In this document: positions 62,258 through 64,000 of the stretch, piece after piece | How positions within the stretch are numbered: the stretch's first letter is position 1 | Layout of the letters: each line of letters opens with the position of its first letter | Assembly (NCBI RefSeq): GCF_030929595.1 | Contig: NZ_JAVFVR010000010.1 | Location: forward strand, 186,001 to 250,000 | DNA: 64,000 nucleotides | Direction of reading: 5' to 3' | From: Flavobacterium sp. LHD-85 | GTDB lineage: Bacteria; Bacteroidota; Bacteroidia; Flavobacteriales; Flavobacteriaceae | Notes under the pieces: model-generated | Databases searched by the model: none | Told to the model about the DNA's origin: nothing | The model's input: the letters and a program-made list of their open reading frames with translations, nothing else | Position numbers and translations under genes: made by a program

Positions 62258-64000
62258 ATGAAAAGGATTATATTTTTATTCTTACTGCTAACCACCTGTA
62301 AGATGATGTATGGGCAAAACAAAATTACCGTAACTGGTAAAGTAACCGATGCCCAAAATCTGCCAATGCCTGGAGCAACAGTTTCTGAAAAAGGGACTCA
62401 AAATGCTACTGTAACTTCAATGGATGGAGATTATCAAATTAAAGTAAAACCAAATGCAGTACTTGTGTTTTCTTTTATCGGAACAAAATCTAAAGAAGAG
62501 CATGTTAAAAACAGAACAGAGATTAATACCAAACTAATTGATGATACTAACAATCTTGATGAAGTTGTGGTTGTTGGATATGGAACAAAGACAAGAAAAG
62601 ATCTTACCGGAGCTATTTCTTCTGTAAAAGGTCAGGAATTGGCCAAAGTTCCTGTACAGAACGTAGCCCAGGCATTGCAAGGTCGTATTGCGGGTATGCA
62701 GGTAACCATGTCTGACGGAACCCCAGGTGCTGAGCCTTCGTTAAAAATTAGAGGAGGAACTTCTATTACCCAAAGCAACGAACCTTTGTATGTTGTTGAC
62801 GGAGTAGCTCAAACGGGCGGATTAGGCTTTTTAGATCCAATGGACATCGAATCTATCGATGTTTTAAAAGATGCCGCGTCGACTTCTATTTATGGCGCGC
62901 AAGGCGCAAACGGAGTTGTATTGGTAACAACTAAAAAAGCAAAAGGCGGGAAACTTACTATAAGCTACGATACTTATGGCGGTATAAAAACGATTGCCAA
63001 AGAACTTCAGGTAATGAATCCTTACGACTACACTAAACTAATATACGAATCTGCGACAGATGATGCGAGAATGCAGAAATTTGTAGGCGCTTATGGAACT
63101 TATGATGAGTTAGAAGGTTTGTATAAAAACAGAAAGGGAATTAACTGGCAAGATGAAGTTTTTGGAAATGCTGTTGTAAATCAGTACCATAAAATCAGTA
63201 TTAGCGGAGGCGAAAACGATACTAGATACAATGCATTTTATTCTGTAAATGATGACGAAGGAATTATGCTTGGAACGGGTTCTGTAAAAAACATTGTGAA
63301 ATTAAACGTGATTAACAATATCAGTAAAAAATTCTCTGTAAATGCGATTGTAAACTATTCAAATCAAAAAATCACTGGACTTTCTACTTCAGAAGGCGGA
63401 AATGCGAGATTGAGCATGCTGCAGAATTTATTGCAATACAGACCAACAATTGGAAAAACAGGATCTGACGAAGATTTAAAAACTTTATTGGTAGATCCTT
63501 TAGACAATCAGGATTCGCCAACATTCCAAAGTCCACTTATTACAATTGACAGTCAAAAAAGAGAAGCTATAAATAGGTCAATCAATATGAGTTTACAATT
63601 GCAATATAATATTACACCAAACTTAGTTTACCGCGGATTAATCAGTTATACTGACAACAGCAATAAAAGCAAGTATTTTAATGATTCCAAAGGTATTCAA
63701 GCTATTAGAGCTGGTGGCGCTAATGGTGGCGTAACGCATAATATTGGAACTCGTTTAAACTACAACAACGTTTTAACGTACAGCAATATTTTTAACAAAA
63801 AACATAAATTTGATGCTACTCTTGGACAAGAATACATCTACAATTATACGGAAGGCGTTACTGCAACCGCATCTGCTTTCCCTAATGTAAACTTAAGTTG
63901 GGATAAATTACAGCTTGGAACCATTGCCGGAATCCCGACAACTTTTGCAGAAGATGATAAATTGCTTTCTTTCTTCGGAAAAGCCAATTATGCCTTTAAA
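62258..64000 (+). CDS. SusC/RagA-type TonB-dependent receptor, 3' part outside the window
   Basis: The frame is open from 62258 to the right edge (581 codons). It shows a signal peptide ending YGQ (residue 20), a carboxypeptidase-regulatory-like domain (23-93), the SusC signature DEVVVVGYG (101-109), a plug (PLYVVDGVAQTGG; VLKDAASTSIYGAQGANGVV) and the first part of the barrel. A SusD partner would be expected just beyond the window. It lies downstream of the GH88-lyase genes and is the likely importer of their products. Confidence 0.92.
   Translation, partial: MKRIIFLFLLLTTCKMMYGQNKITVTGKVTDAQNLPMPGATVSEKGTQNATVTSMDGDYQIKVKPNAVLVFSFIGTKSKEEHVKNRTEINTKLIDDTNNLDEVVVVGYGTKTRKDLTGAISSVKGQELAKVPVQNVAQALQGRIAGMQVTMSDGTPGAEPSLKIRGGTSITQSNEPLYVVDGVAQTGGLGFLDPMDIESIDVLKDAASTSIYGAQGANGVVLVTTKKAKGGKLTISYDTYGGIKTIAKELQVMNPYDYTKLIYESATDDARMQKFVGAYGTYDELEGLYKNRKGINWQDEVFGNAVVNQYHKISISGGENDTRYNAFYSVNDDEGIMLGTGSVKNIVKLNVINNISKKFSVNAIVNYSNQKITGLSTSEGGNARLSMLQNLLQYRPTIGKTGSDEDLKTLLVDPLDNQDSPTFQSPLITIDSQKREAINRSINMSLQLQYNITPNLVYRGLISYTDNSNKSKYFNDSKGIQAIRAGGANGGVTHNIGTRLNYNNVLTYSNIFNKKHKFDATLGQEYIYNYTEGVTATASAFPNVNLSWDKLQLGTIAGIPTTFAEDDKLLSFFGKANYAFK

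Overview
This window is AT-rich DNA from a member of the Bacteroidetes, most likely a Flavobacterium-like flavobacterium. The evidence is direct: three SusC/RagA-type TonB receptors and two SusD lipoproteins, a type IX secretion (T9SS) C-terminal sorting domain, promoters of the Bacteroidetes form TTG-N18-22-TAnnTTTG, and intergenic repeats of flavobacterial type. I see no rRNA, tRNA, CRISPR array or intact insertion sequence.

Layout. (1) 1-2979: the 5' end of an exported RHS-like protein, an exported seven-repeat T9SS protein, a deoxyinosine-type DNA glycosylase preceded by a GAAA tetranucleotide repeat, and a small unknown protein. (2) 3731-33286: a complete extracellular contractile injection system (eCIS, the family that includes PVC, Afp, MAC and AlgoCIS). 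It opens with a LuxR-type regulator whose receiver domain has lost its phospho-acceptor. Next comes a cluster of TTTGTCTA boxes. The structural genes follow, many of them overlapping: cap, unknown, sheath, two tubes, DUF5908, LysM protein, VgrG-like spike, PAAR tip, gp25, two large baseplate proteins, tape measure, two coiled-coil proteins, an unknown protein and the AAA+ ATPase. The last genes look like cargo: an HNH-type nuclease with nuclear-localisation-like basic clusters, a DUF4157 protein with a possible amidoligase-like domain, and a signal-less glycosidase-like TIM barrel. (3) 33474-33932: an RNA methyltransferase with an apparently leaderless promoter. (4) 34050-41509 (minus): an FAD oxidoreductase, a histidine kinase and a response regulator in a tight operon, then six mostly unrecognised envelope or soluble proteins preceded by a GC-rich candidate regulator site. 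(5) 41942-64000: polysaccharide utilisation genes. These are SusC/SusD pair A (plus), convergent SusC/SusD pair B (minus), an exported beta-helix protein, an outer-membrane barrel, a GH88 unsaturated glucuronyl hydrolase, two PL12-like heparinase II/III lyases and the start of a third SusC.

How the parts work together. The eCIS genes encode a phage-tail-like syringe: a sheath around an inner tube, tipped by VgrG and PAAR, built on a baseplate, with length set by the tape measure and closed by the cap; the AAA+ ATPase is a conserved accessory. The two cargo genes at the end share an N-terminal segment that may address them to the particle. In the polysaccharide region, lyases cut a uronate-containing glycan, GH88 removes the unsaturated uronate, and the SusC/D pairs import the oligosaccharides. 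The new candidates most worth checking are the NLS-bearing nuclease and the leader it shares with the DUF4157 effector, the operator cluster in front of the eCIS, and a palindrome that overlaps the -33 boxes of two divergent PUL promoters.
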